Assembly: GCF_937616625.2 (NCBI RefSeq)
Contig: NC_065573.1
Span: 8,943,001 to 9,007,000 of the forward strand
Source of the DNA: Mercurialis annua
Lineage: Eukaryota; Streptophyta; Magnoliopsida; Malpighiales; Euphorbiaceae
Direction: 5' to 3'
DNA length: 64,000 nt
A model generated the notes under the pieces. That model ran no database searches. It had not been told where the DNA came from and saw nothing but the letters and a program-made list of their open reading frames with translations. A program made the position numbers and the translations under genes. How positions within the stretch are numbered: the first letter of the stretch is position 1; each line of letters begins with the position of its first letter. Of this stretch, positions 13,397 through 27,100 are shown piece by piece.

Positions 13397-13444
13397 GATT
13401 AACATGCTTATGCCGCGTCACAAGTCTCTCTAACGCGTCGTTCA
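13397..13444 (+). repeat. 48-bp short satellite monomer (type copy 2)
   Basis: Monomer starts at 13,397 and 13,445 are again 48 bp apart, in the S2 superunit. This copy carries AACATGCTTATGCCGCG at the joint, and the same sub-variant occurs at matching places in the other superunits (near 3,352, 25,111, 41,909 and 48,387). The short unit thus belongs to the amplified superunit order and is not a recurrent random deletion. Confidence 0.85.
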
Positions 13445-13650
13445 GATTACCCTGATTAGGTTATATTACGCAAGGTGTGCGTGAAAAGTAACAATAGATT
13501 AGTTTGTCGTATCTCCAGTCTCTTTAATACGTCGTTCCGATTACCTAAGCATGAGTAGGTTATATTACGAAAAGTGTGCGTGAAAAGTTACAATAGATTA
13601 GTATGTCGCGTCTCAAGTCTATTTAACGCGTCGTTTCGATTACCTATGCC

Positions 13651-13665
13651 TGGTTAGGTTATATT
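13651..13665 (+). other. S2 internal deletion joint (about 1.65 kb)
   Basis: S2 follows S1 up to the CTATGCCTGG monomer, which equals S1 about 3,598. After GGTTAGGTTATATTA it continues as GCAAAGTGTGCATGAAACG, which equals S1 about 5,285. The missing piece includes the AACAAAGCG variants and the 58-bp duplication. The joint lies in a word shared by nearly all monomers, as expected for homology-based deletion. Confidence 0.75.
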
Positions 13666-15204
13666 ACGCAAAGTGTGCATGAAACGTGACGCTAGATAAG
13701 TATGTCGTGTCACAAGTCTCTTTAACGTGTCGTTCCGATTGCCTAAGCATGGTTAGGTTATATTACACAAAGAGTGATTGAAAAGTGACGCTAGATTACT
13801 ATGTCGCGTTTAAGGTCTCTTTAACACGTCGTTCCGATTTATCCAAGAATGGTTAGGTTATATTACGCAAAGTGTGCGAGAAAAGTAACGCTAGATTAGT
13901 ATGTTTCGTCTCAAGTCTCTTTATCGCGTCAATTCGATTACTATACTTATCTCGCATCACAAGTCTCCTTAACGCGTCGTTCCGATTACCTAAGCATGGT
14001 TAGGTTATATTACGCAAATTGTGCGTAAAAAGTGACGTCATATTAGTATGTCGCGTCTCAAGACTCTCTAACGCGTCGTTCTGATTACCTAAGCATGGTT
14101 AGGTTATATTACGCAAAGAGTGCGTGAAAAGTAACGCCAGATTAGTATGTCGCGTCTCAATTCTCTTTAACGCGTTGTTCCGATTACCTGACACTAGATA
14201 AGTATGTCGCGTTCTCAAGTCTGTTTAACCAGTCGTTCCGATTACCTAAGCATGGTTAGGTAATATTACGCAAAGTGTTCGTGAAATGTGACGCTAGATA
14301 AGTATGTCGCGTTCTCCCAGTCTCTTTAACGCCTCGTTTCGATTACCATGCTTATGTCACGTCACAAGTCTCTCTAACGCGTCGTTCTGATTACCTAAGC
14401 ATGGTTAGGTTATTGTACGCAAAGTGTGCATAAAAAGGATCAACAGATTAGTATGTCCCGTCTCAAGTCTCTTTAACGCGTCGTTCCTATTACCTAAGCA
14501 TGGTTAGGTTATATTACGCATAGTGTGCGTGAAAAGTGACGCTAGATTAATAGGTCCAGTCTCCAATCTCTTTAACGCATCGTTCCGATTAGTATGTTTC
14601 GTCTCAAGTCTCTTTAACGCGTCTTTTCGATTACCTAACCATTGTTAGGTTATATTAGGCAAAGTGTGCGTAAAAAGTGACGTTAGATTAGTATGTCGCG
14701 TCTCAAGTCTCTCTAACGCGTCGTTCCTATTACCTAAGCATGGTTTGGTTATATTGTGCGTGAAAAGTGTTGCTAGATTAGTATGTCGCATCTCAAGGCT
14801 CTTTAAAGCGTCGTTCCGATTACATAAGCATGGTTAGGTTATAATACGCAAAGTTTGCGTAAAAAGTGATGCTAGATTAGTATGTCGCTTCTCCAGTCTC
14901 TTTAACGCGTCGTTTCGATTACCATGCTTATGTCACGTCACAAGTCTCTCTAACGCGTCGTTTCGATTACCTAAGCATAGTTAGGTTATAGTACGCAAAG
15001 TGTGCATAAAAAGGATCAATAGATTTGTATGTCGCGTCTCAAGTCTCTTTAACGCGTCGTTCCGATTACCTAAGCATGGTTAGGTTATATTACGCGTAGT
15101 GTGCTTGAAAAGTGATGCTAGATTAATATGTCCAAGTCTCTTTAACGCATCGTTCCGATTACCTAAGCATGGTTAGGTTATATTACGCAAAGTGACGTAA
15201 AAAG

Positions 15205-18200
15205 TTATGCACACTTTGCGTAATATAACCTAACCATGCTTAGGTAATATGAACGACTCGTTAGAGAGACTTGTGATGCGACATAAGCATGGTAATTGAA
15301 ACGACGCATATATGAGACTTGAGACGCGCCATACTAATCTAGCATCACTTTTCACGCACACTTAGCGTAATGTAACCTAACCATGCTTAGATAATCGGAA
15401 CGACGCATTAAAGAGACTTGAGACGCGACATACTAATTCTATTGTTACTTTTCATGCACACTTTTTGTACTATAACCTAACCATGCTTAGGTAATCGGAA
15501 CGACGCTTTAAAGAGACTTTAGATGCGACGTGCTAAGCTAGCTCAACTTTTCGCGCACACTTTACATAATATAACCTAACCATTCTTGGGTAATCGGAAC
15601 GACGCGTTCAAGAGACTTGAGACGCGACATACTAATCCTGCGTCTTTTTTCACGCACTCTTTGTGTAATATAACCTAACTATGCTTAGGTAATCGAAACG
15701 ACGCATTAAAGAGCCTTGAGACGCGACATACTAATCGAGCATCACTTTTCACGCACACCTTGCGTAATATAACCTAACCATACTTAGCTAATCGGAACGA
15801 CGCGTTAAAGAGACTTGAGATGTGACATACAAATAGCGTTACTTTTCTCGCACACTTTGCGTAATATAACATAATTATTCCTGGGTAATCAGAACAACGC
15901 GTTCAAGAGACTTGAGACGCGATATACTAATCTAGCGTCACTTTTAACGCACTCTTTGCGTAATATAATCTAATCATGCTTAGGTAATCAGAACGACGCG
16001 TTAAAGAGAACGCGACATACTTATCTAGTGTCACGTTTCATGCACATTTTGTGTAAGATAACCTAACCATGCTTAGGTAATCGGAACAACGCGTTAAAGA
16101 GACTTGAGACGCGAAGTACTTATCTAGCGTCACTTTTAAAGCACCTTGGTTTATTATAACCTAATCATGCTTTGATAATCGGAACAAAGCGATAAAGAGA
16201 ATTGTGACGGAACATACTAATCTAGAGTCAGTTTTCACGCACACTTTTCATAATATAACCTAACCATGCGCATAGGTAATCGGAACTACGCGTTAAATAG
16301 ACTTGAGACGCGACATACTAATAGATTATCACTTTTCGCGCACACTTTTTGTAATATAACCTAACCATGCTTAGGTAATCGGAACGCGTTAAAGAGACTT
16401 GAGACACGACTTACTAATCTATTGTTTCTTTTCACGCACACCTTGTGTAATATAACTTAACCATGCTTAGGTAATCCGAACGACTTGTGATGCGACATAA
16501 GCATGATAATCGAAACGACGCGTTAAAGAGACTTGAGACGCGACATACTAATCTAGCGTCACTTTTGACCTATACTTTGCATAATATAACCTAACCATGC
16601 TGAGGTAATCGGAACGACGCATTAAAAAGCCTTGAGACGCGACATACTAATCTAGCGTCACTTTTCACGCACACCTTGCGTCACATAAATAATACGTATG
16701 TAATTGAGTTAAAGCTTAGGTAATCGGAACGACGTGTTAAAGAGACTTGAGACGCAACATACTAATCTAGCCTTACTTTTCTCACACATTTTGCGTAATA
16801 TAACCTAACCATTCTTGGGTAATCGGAACGACGCGTTAAAAAGACTTGAGACGCGACATACTAATCCCGCGTCACTTTTTACGCACTCTTTGCGTAATAT
16901 AACCTAACCATGCTTAGCTAATCGGAACGACGCATCAAAAGGACTTGAGACGAAACATACTAATCTAGCGTTACTTTTCTCTAGCACTTTGCGTAATATA
17001 ACCTAACCATTCTTGGGTAATCGGAATGACGCGTTAAAGAGGCTTGAGACGCGACATACTTTTCTAGTGTCACTTTTCACGCGCTCTTTCCATAATATAG
17101 CCTAACCATGCTTAGGTAATCGGAACGACGCGTTAAAGAGACTTGAGATGCGACATACTAATCTATCGTCAATTTTCAAGCAGACTTTGTTTATTATAAC
17201 CTAATCATGCTTAGATAATCAGAAAAATACGATAAAGAGAATTGAGACGCAACGTACTAATTTAGCGTCAGTTTTCACGCACACTTTTCATAATATAACC
17301 TACCCATGCATAGGTAATCGGAACTACGCCTTAAATAGACTTGAGACACGACATATTAATCGATTGTCACTTTTCACGCACACTTTTCGTAACATTCTTA
17401 GGTAATCGGAACGACGCGTTAAAGAGACTTGAGACACGACATACTAATCTACTGTTTCTTTCTACGCACACCTTGCGTAATATAACCTAACCATGCTTAG
17501 GTAATCGGAACGACGCATTAGAGAGACTTGTGACGCGACATAAACATGATAATCGAAACTACTTGTAAAAGATACTTGAGACGTGACATACTAATCTAGA
17601 ATCACTTTTTACCTATACTTTGCATAATATAACCTAACCATGCTTAGGTAATCGGAACGACGCACTAAAAACCTTGAGACGCGACATGCTAATCTAGCGT
17701 CACGTTTCACGCACACCTTGCGTTATATAACCTAACCATGCTTAGGTAATCGGAACGACGCATTAAAGAGACTTGAGACGCAACATACTAATCTAGCCTT
17801 ACTTTTCTCGCACACTTTGCGTAATATAACCTAGCCATTCTTGGGTAATCAGAACGACGCGTTAAAGAGACTTGAGACGCGACATACTAATCCTGCGTCA
17901 CTTTTCACGCACTCTTTGCGTAATATAACTTAACCATACTTAGGTAATCAAAACGACGCATTAAAGAGCCTTGAGATGCCACATATTAATCTAGCATCAC
18001 TTTTCAAGCACACCTTGCGTAATAAAACCTAACCATGCTTAGCTAATCGGAACGACGCATTAAAGAGACTTGAGACTCAACATACTAATCTAGCGTTACT
18101 TTTCTCGCACACCTTGCGTAATATAACCTAACCATTCTTGGGTAAACGGAACGACACGATAAAGAGAATTGAGACACGACATACTAATCTAGCGTCACTT

Positions 18201-18990
18201 TTCACGAATCCTTTGCGTAATGTAACCTAACCATGCTTAGGTATTCGAAACGACGCGTTAAAGAGACTTGAGACATACTAATCTAACATCACCTTTGATC
18301 TAAATTTTGCATAATACAACCTAACCATGCTTAGGTAATCGGAACGACACATTAAAGAGCCTTGAGACGTGACATACTAATCTAACGTCACTTTTCACGC
18401 ATACCTTGCGTAATATAACCTAACCATACTTAGGTAATCGGAACGACGCATTAAAGAGCCATGAGACGCGACATACTAATCTAGCGTCTCTTTTCACGCA
18501 CACCTTGCGTAATATAACCTAACCATGTTTAGGTAATTGGAATGACGCGTTAAATAGACATGAGACGCGACATACTAATCTATTGTCATTTTTTTACGCA
18601 CACGTTGCGTAATATAACCTAACCATGCTTAGGTAATCGGAACGACGCGTTAGAGAGACTTATAACGCGACATACTAATCCAGGGTCACTTTTCACACAT
18701 ACTTTGTGAAAAATAACCTAACCATGCTTAGATAATCATAACAACGCGATAATGAGAATTGAGACGCAACGTACTAATGTAGCGTCATTTTTCATGCACA
18801 CTTTTCATAATATAACCTAACCATGTTCAGATAATCGGAACGACGAGTTAAATAGACTTGAGACGCGACATACTAATCTATTGTCACTTTTCAGGCACAA
18901 TTTGCGTAATATAACCTAACCATTCTTAGTTAATCGGAACGACGCGTTAAAAAGACTTGAGACGGGACATACTAATCAATTGTTACCTTG
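15205..18990 (-). repeat. Inverted satellite block in S2 (3.8 kb)
   Basis: The + monomer TATTACGCAAAGTGACGTAA is followed within a few bases by ATGCACACTTTGCG, and every monomer up to about 18,990 is reverse complement. Orientation returns at TTGTTACCTTGCACGCGTCG, where reversed and forward monomers share ACGC. The block carries the same diagnostic variants as the forward array, such as GACCTATACTTTGCATAAT, the reverse of ATTATGCAAAGTATAGGTC. It contains an internal repeat of about 1.04 kb (16,568 and 17,611). Confidence 0.92.
16568..17610 (-). repeat. Internal unit of about 1.04 kb in S2 inverted block
   Basis: ACCTATACTTTGCATAATAT occurs at 16,568 and 17,611. It is preceded in both cases by the same series: TTTATTATAACCTAATCATG, CACTTTTCATAATATAACC, CGATTATCAC or CGATTGTCAC variants, CTATTGTTTC or CTACTGTTTC, and a reversed 48-bp unit with ATAAGCATGATAATCG or ATAAACATGATAATCG. 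The spacing is 1,043 bp, close to 10-11 monomers. A more diverged relative lies near 18,298. Confidence 0.75.
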
Positions 18991-21900
18991 CACGCGTCGT
19001 TCCGATGGTTAGGTTATTTTACGCAAAGTGTGCGTGAAAAGTGATCCGAGATTAGTATGTCACGTCTCAAGTCTCTTTAACGCGTCGTTTCGATTACCTA
19101 AGCATGGTTAGGTTATATTACGCAATGTGTGCGTGAAAACTGTTGTCAGGTTAGTATGTCGTGTCTCAAGTCTCTTTCACGCGTCATTCCGATTACCTAA
19201 GCATGATTAGGTTATATTACGCAAAATGTGCTTGAAAAGTAACGTTAGATTAGTATGTCGCGTCTCAAGTCTCTTTAAATCGTCGTTCCGATTACGTAAG
19301 CATGGTTAAGTTATATTACGCAAAGGGTGCTTGAAAAGTGACACTAGATTAGTATGTCGCGTCTCAAGTCTCTTTAATTCGTCGTTCTGATTACCTGAGC
19401 ATGGTTAGGTTATATTACGCAAAGTGTGCGTTAATAGTGACGCTAGATTAGTATGTCGCATCTCAAGTCTCTTTAACGCGTCGTTACGATTATCTAAACA
19501 TGGTTAGATTATTTTACGCATATTGTGCGTGAAAAGTGAAGCTAGATTAGTATGTCGCATCTCAAGTCCATTTAACGCATCGTTCCGATTACTTAAGCAT
19601 GGTTAGGTTATATTACGCAAAGTGTGCGTGAAAAGTGACGCTAGATTAGTATGTCGCGTCTCAAGTCTCTTTAATGCGTCGTTTAGATTAACTAAGCATG
19701 GTTAGGTTAATTGCAAAGAGTGCGTAAAAAGTGTTATTGGGCGTTTCAAGTAGTTTCGATTACCATGCTTATGTCGCGTCACTAGTATCTCTAACGCGTC
19801 GTTCTGATTACCTAGGCATGGTTTGTTATATTACGCAAAGTGTGCGTGAAAAGTGACAATAAATTAGTATGTCGCGTCTTATGTCTTTTTAATGCGTCGT
19901 TCCGATTACCTAAGCATGGTTAGGTTATTTTACCCAAAGTGTGCATGAAAAGAGACGCTAGATTAGTATGTCGCGTCTCAAGTCTCTTTAACGCGTGTTT
20001 CGATTACATAAGCATAGTTAGATTATATTACGCAAAGTGTTCATGAAAAGTGACGCAAGATTAGTATGTCGCGACTCAAGTCTCTTTAACGCGTCATTCT
20101 GATTACCTAAGCATGGTTAGGTTATATTTAGCAAAAGTGTGCGTGAAGAGTAACGTTAGATTAGTATGGCGCGTCCTACGTCTCTTTAATGCGTCGTTCC
20201 GATTATCTAAGCATGGTTAGGTTATACTACGCAAAGTGTGTGTGAAAAGTGACACTAGATTAGTATGTCATGTCGCAAGTCTATTTAACACATCGTTCCG
20301 ATTACCTAAGCATGGATAGATTATTTTACGCAAAGTATGTGTGAAAAGTGACGCAAGATTTGTATGTCCGGTCTTAATTCTCTTTAACGCGTTGTTCTGA
20401 GATTACCTATGCATGGTTATGTTATATTACGCCAAGTGCGCGTTAAAAGAGTCGTTAGATTAGTATGTCGTGTCACAAGTCTCTTTAACGAGTCGTTACG
20501 ATTACCTATGCATGGTTAAGTTATATTACGAAAAGTGTGTGTAAAAACTGACGCTAGATTAGTATGGCGCGTTTCAAGTCTCTTTAACGCGTCGTTTCGA
20601 TTACCATGCTTATGTCACGTTATAAGTCTATCTAACTCGTCGTTCTGATTACCAAAGCATGGTTAGGCTATATTACGCAAAGTGTGCGTGAAAATTGACA
20701 ATAGATTAGTATGTCAAGTCTCTTTAACATGTCGTTCCGATTACCTAAACATGGCCAGGTTATTTTACACAAAGTGTGCGTGAAAACTGACGCTAGAATA
20801 GTATGTCGCGTCTCAAGTCTCTGTAATGTGTCGTTCGGATTATCTAAGCATGGTTAGGTTATTTTACGTGAAGTGTGCGTAAAAAGTGACGGTAGATTAA
20901 TATGTCGTGTCTCAAGTCTCTTTAACGCGTCGTTGTGATTACCTAAGCATGGTTAGGTTATATTTTGCAATGTGTGCGTGAAACTGTTCTTAAGTTAGTA
21001 TGTCGCATCTCAAGTCTCTTTAATGCGTCGTTCCGATTATCTAAGCATTGTTAGGTTATATTACACAAAATGTGCGTCTAAAGTGATGCTAGATTAGTAT
21101 GTCGCATCTCAAGTCTCTTTAATGCGTCGTTCCAATTACCTAAGCATGGCTAGGTTATATTACGCAAAGAATGCGTGAATAGTGACGCTAAATTAATATG
21201 TCGCATCTCAAGTCTCTTTAACGCGTCGTTCCGATTTCTTAAGCATGGTTAGGTTATACTACGCGAATTGTGCGTAAAAAGTGACACCAAATTAGTATGA
21301 CGCTTCTCAAGTCATTTTAACGTGTCGTTCCGATTAGCTAAGCATGGATAGGTTATATTACGCAAAGTGTGCGTAAAAAGTGACGCTAGATTAGTATGGC
21401 GCGTTTCAAGACTCTTTAACGCGTCGTTTTGATTACCACGCTCATGTCGTTTAACAAGTGTCTTTATCGCATCGTTCTGATTACCTTAGCATGGTTAGGT
21501 TATATTATACAAAGTGTGCGTGAAAAGTGATGCTATATTAGAATGTCGCGCCTCAACTCTCTTTTACGCGACGTTCCGATTATCTAAGAATGGTTAGGTT
21601 ATATACGCAAAGAGTGCGTTAATAGTGACGCTTGATTAGTATGTCGAGTCACAAGTCTCTCTAACCCGTCGTTCCGATTACCCATGGTTATATTAAGCAA
21701 AGTGCGCGTGAAAAATGACGCTAGGTTAGTATGTCGCGTCGCAAGTCTCTCTAACGCGTCGTTCCGATTACCTAAGCATGGTTAGGTTATATTACGCAGA
21801 GTGTGCGTGAAAAGTGACGCTAGATTAGTATGGCGCGCTTCGATTACCATGCTTATGTCGCTTAACAAGTGTCTCTAACGCGTCGTTCTAATTACCTAAG

Positions 21901-22978
21901 TATGGTTAGGTTATATTATACAAAGTGTGCGGGAAAAGTGACGCTAGATTAGTATGTTGCGCCTCAAGTATCATTAACGTGTCGTTCCGATTATCTAAGC
22001 ATGGATATGTTATATTGCGCCAAGTGCGCGTTAAAACTGTTGCTCGATTAGTATGTCGTGTCTCAAGTCTCTTTAACGCGTTGTTACGATTACCTAAGCA
22101 TGGTTAGGTTATATTACGCAAAGTATGCGTAAAAAGTGACGCTAGATTAGTATGTCGCGTCTTAAGTCTCTTTAACGCGTCGTTACGATTATCTAAGCAT
22201 GGTTAGGTTATTTTACGCAAAGTGTGCGTGAAAAGTGACGGTAGATTAGTATGTCGTATCTCAAGTCTCTTTAACGCGTTGTTCCGATTACCTAAGCGTG
22301 TTTAGGTTATATTATGCAATGTGTGCGTGAAAACTATTCTTAGGTTAGTATGTCGCATCTCAAGTCTCTTTAACGCGTCGTTCCGATGACCTAAGCATGG
22401 TTAGGTTATATTGTGCAAAATGCACATGAAGAGTGACGCTAGATTAGTATGTCGCATCTCATGTCTCTTTAACGCGTCGTTCCGATTACCCTAAGCATGT
22501 CGTTCTGATTGCTTAAGCATGGTTGAGCTATATTATGCAAAGTGTGCATAAAACGTGACGCTGAATTAGTATGACGCGTCTCAAGTCATTTTAACGTGTC
22601 TTTCCGATTAACTAAGCATGGTTAAGTTATATTACGCAAAGTGTGCGTAAAAAGTGACGCTAGATTAGTATGGCGCGTCTCAAGTCTCTTTAATGCATCG
22701 TTTCGATTACCATGCTTATGGCACGTTACAAGTCTCTCTAACAAGTCATTCCGATTACCAAAGCATGTATATTACGCAAAGTGTGCATGAAAATTGACAA
22801 TAAATTAGTATGTCGCGTCTCAAGGCTCTTTAACGCGTCGTTTCGATTACCTAAATATGGTTTGGTTATTGTACACAAAGTGTGCGTGAAAAGTGAAGCT
22901 AGATTAGTATGTCGTGTCTCAAGTCTCTTTAACGCGTCGTTCCGATTACCTAAGCATGGTTAGGTTATATTAAGCAAA

Positions 22979-23672
22979 GTCTGCGTAAAAAGTGACGCTA
23001 GATTAGTATAGCGCGTCACAAGTCTCTATAACGCGTCGTTTCGATTACCATGCTTATTATGTCGCTTAACAAGTGTCTTTAACGCGTCGTTCTGATTACC
23101 TAAGTATGGCTAGGTTATATTACGGAAAGTGTGCGTGAAAAGTGACGCTAAATTAGTATGTCGCATCTCAAGTCTCTTTAATGCGTGTTTCGATTACCTA
23201 AGCATGGTTAGGTTATATTACGTAAAGTGTGCGTGAAAAGTGACGCCAGATTAGTATGTCGCGTCTCAAGTCTCTTTAACGCGTCGTTCCGATTACCTAA
23301 GCATGGTTAGGTTATATTACGCAAAGTCTGCGTAAAAAGTGACGCTAGATTAGTATAGCGCGTCAGAAGTCTCTATAACGCGTCGTTTCGATTACCATGC
23401 TTATTATGTCGCTTAACAAGTGTCTTTAACGCGTCGTTCTGATTACCTAAGTATGGTTAGGTTATATTATGCAAAGTGTTTGTGAAAAGTGACAATAGAT
23501 TAGTATGTCGCGCTTCAAGTCTCTTTAACACGTCGTTCTGATTACCCAGGAATAGATAGCTTATATTACGCAAAATGTGCGAGAAAAGTAACGCTATTAG
23601 TATGTCACATCTCAAGTCTCTTTAACACGTCGTTCCATTTAGCTAAGCATGGTTTGGTTATATTACGCAAGG
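22979..23672 (+). repeat. Duplication of about 347 bp at the start of S3
   Basis: The variant GTCTGCGTAAAAAGTGACG followed by TAGCGCGTCA and a short unit with CTTATTATGTCGC occurs at 22,979 and 23,326. Between them the sequence steps back to the GACGCTAAATTAG and GCGTGTTTCG monomers that precede it in S1 (about 1,500-1,600). The first copy is the joint between S2 and S3, and the second opens the normal order. The end of the second copy is approximate. Confidence 0.75.
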
Positions 23673-24060
23673 TGTGCGTGAAAAGTGACGCTCGATTAGT
23701 ATGTCGCGTCTCAAGGCACTTTAATGCGTCGTTCCGATTACCTAAGTATAGTTAGGTCATATTACGCAAAGAGTGTGTGAAAAGTGACCTAGGATTAGTA
23801 TGTCGCGTCTCAAGTCTATTGAACGCGTCGTTCCGACTACCCAATAATGGTTATTTTATATTACGCAAAGTGTGCGAGAAAAGTTGCGCTAGCTTAGCAT
23901 GTCGCGTCACAAGTCTCTTTAACTCGTATAAGCATGGTTAGGTTATATTACAAAAAGTGTGCGTGAAAAGTAACAATAGATTAGTATGTCGCGTCACAAG
24001 TGTCTCGAACGCGTGGTTCTGATTACCTAAGCATGGTTAAGTTACATGACGCTAAGTGTG

Positions 24061-24120
24061 CGTGAAAAGTGATGCTAGATTAGTATGGTGCGTGAAAAGT
24101 GATGCTAGATTAGTATGGTG
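24061..24120 (+). repeat. Perfect 30-bp tandem duplication (S3 only)
   Basis: Bases 24,061-24,090 and 24,091-24,120 are identical, covering CGTGAAAAGTGATGCTAGAT through ATGGTG. S1, S2 and S5 have a single copy at the matching place (near 2,340, 12,387 and 47,374). The identity of the two copies suggests a recent slippage or exchange event private to S3. Confidence 0.95.
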
Positions 24121-27100
24121 CGTCTCAAGTCTCTTAAACGCGTCGTTTCAATTACCATGCTTATATCGCATCACAAGTCTCTCTAACGCGTCGTTCCAAT
24201 TACCTAAGCATGGTTAGGTTATATTACGCAAAGTGTGCATAAAAAGTGACGGTAGATTAGTATGGCGCATCTCAAGTCTTTTTAATGCGTCGATTGGATT
24301 ATCATGCTTATGTCGGGTAACAAGTCTCTCTAACGCGTCGTTTCGATTATCTAAGCATGGTTAGGTTATACTACGCAAAGGGTGCTTGAAAATTGACGCT
24401 AGATTAGTATGTCGCGTCTCAATTCTCTTTAACGCGTTGTTCCGATTACCTAAGCATGGTTAGGTTATATTACGCAAAGCGTGCGTGAAAAGTGACGCTA
24501 GATTAGTATGTCGCGTTCTCAAGTCTGTTTAACCCGTCGTTCCGATTAACTAAGCATGGTTAGGTTATATTGTGCAAAGTGTTCGTGAAATGTGACGCTA
24601 GATAAGTATTTCGCGTTCTCTTTAACGCGTTCCGATTACCTAAGCATGGTTAGGTTATATTACGCAAAATATGCTGCAAAAGTGACGTTAGATTAGGATG
24701 TCGCGTCTCAAGTCCCGCTAATGCGTCGTTCCGATTTCATAAGCATGGTTAGATTATATTACGCAAAGTGTGCGTGAAAAAGGACACTGTATCAGTATGT
24801 GTCGTTCCAATTACACAAGAATAGTTAGGTTATATTACGCAAAGTTTGCGAAAAATGTAAGGTTAGATTAGTATGTTGTGTCTCAAGTCTCTTTAACGCG
24901 TCGTTTTCATTACCTAAGCATTGTTAGGTTTTATTATGCAAGGTGTGCCTGAAAAGTGACGCTAGATTAGTATGTCGCGTCTCAAGGCTCTCTTATGCGT
25001 CTGATTACCTAAGCATGGTTAGGTTATATTATGCAAAGTATAGTTCAAAAGTGGCGCTAGATTAGTATATCGCGTCTCAAGTCTCTTTAACGCGTCGTTT
25101 CGATTAACATGCTTATGCCGCGTCACAAGTCTCTCTAACGCGTCGTTCAGATTACCCTGATTAGGTTATATTACGCAAGGTGTGCGTGAAAAGTAACAAT
25201 AGATTAGTTTGTCGTATCTCAAGTCTCTTTAATGCGTCGTTCCGATTACCTAAGCATGAGTAGGTTATATTACGAAAAGTGTGCGTGAAAAGTTACAATA
25301 GATTAGTATGTGGCGTCTCAAGTCTATTTAACGCGTCGTTTCGATTGCATATGCCTGGTTAGGTTATATTATGAAAAGTATGCGTGAAAACTGACGCTAG
25401 ATGAGTAAGTTGCGTTTAAATTCTCTTTATCGCGTTGTTCCGATTATCTAAGCATGGTAAGGTTATAATAAACAAAAGCGTGCTTGAAAACTGACGCTAG
25501 ATTAGTATGTCGCGTCTCAAGTCTCTTTAACGCATCGTTCCGATTACCTAAGCTTTGTTAGATTATATTACGCAAAGTGTGCGTGAAAAGTGAAGCTAGA
25601 TTTGTATGTCGAATCTCTCTTTAACGCATCGTTCCGATTATCTAAGCATGCTTAAGTTATATTACACAAAGTGTCCGTAAAAAGTGATGCTAGATTAGTA
25701 TCGCGCGTCTCAAGTATCCTTAACGCGTCGTTTCAATTACCATACTTATGTCGCGTCACAAGTCTCTCTAACACGTCGTTCCGATTACCTAAGCATGGTT
25801 AGGTTATATTACGCAAGGTGTGCGTGAAAAGTAACAATAGATTAGTTTGTCGCATCTCAAGTCTCTTTAACGCGTCGTTCCGATTACCTAATCATGATTA
25901 GGTTATATTACAAAAAGTGTGCGTGAAAAGTAACAATAGATTAATATGTCGCATCTCAAGTCTATTTAACGCGTCGTTCCGATTACCTATGCATGGTTAA
26001 GTTATATTATGAAAAGTATGCGTGAAAACTGATGCTAGATGAGTAAGTTGTGTCTCAATTCTCTTTATGAAAAGTAAGCGTGAAAACTGACGCTAGATGA
26101 GTAAGTTGCGTCTCAATTCTCTTTATCGCGTTGTTTCGATTATCTAAGCATGGTTAGGTTTTAATTAACAAAACGTGATTGAAAAGTGACGCTAGATTAG
26201 TATGTCGCCTCTCAAGTCTCTTTAAGCCGTCGTTCCGATTACCTAAGCAAGGTTAGATTGTATTACGCAAAGTGTGCGTGAAAAGTGATGCTAGATTAGT
26301 ATGTCGCATCTCAAGTCTCTTTAACGCGTCGTTCCGATTACCGAATCATGCTTAAGTTATATTACACAAAGTGTGCATAAAAAGTGCTACTAGATTAGTA
26401 TCGCGCGTCTCAAGTCTCCTTAACGCGTCATTTCAATTACCATGCTTATGCGTCACAAGTCTCTCTAACGCGTCGTTTCGATTACCGAAGCATGGTTAGG
26501 TTATATTACGCAAAGTGTGCGTGCAAAATGACAATAGATAGTATGTCGCGTCTCAAGTCTATTTACCGCGTCGTTCCGATTACATAACCATGGTTAGGTT
26601 ATATTACGCAAGGTGTGCGTGAAATGTGAAGCTAGATTAGTATGTCGCGTCTCAAGGCTTTTTAATGCGTCGTTCCGATTACCTAAGCATGGTTAAGTTA
26701 TATAAGGCAAAGTGTGCGTAAAAAGTGACGCTAGATTAGTATATCGTGTCTCAAGTCTCTTTAAAGCGTTGTTCCGATTAACTAAGCATGGTTAGGTTAT
26801 ACTATGCAAAGTGAGCGTAAAACGTGACGCTAGATTAGTATGGCGCGTCTCAAGTCTCTTTAACGCGTCGTTTGATTACCATGTTTATGTCGCGTCACAA
26901 GTCTCTCTCTTGCGTCGTTCCGATTACCTAAGCATGATTAGGATATATTACGCAAAGGGTTCGTGAAAAGTGTAGCGTCTCAAGTCTGTTTAATGCGTCG
27001 TTCCGATTACCTAAGCATGGTTAGGTTATATTACGCAAAGTGTGCATGAAACGTGACGCTAGATAAGTATGTCGTGTCACAAGTCTCTTTAACGCGTCGT

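Larger units (their letters stand above)
10681..22960 (+). repeat. Superunit copy S2
   Basis: S2 begins part-way into the unit: GATTACCAAAGAATGG at 10,688 equals S1 position 742. It is collinear with S1 up to about 13,650. There it skips a stretch equivalent to S1 3,630-5,280, then continues to the inverted block at 15,205-18,990. After the block it follows the unit to about 22,940, where it breaks off into the start of S3. The variant at 21,925 matches those at 9,228, 36,410 and 53,578, which ties the copies together. Confidence 0.83.
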
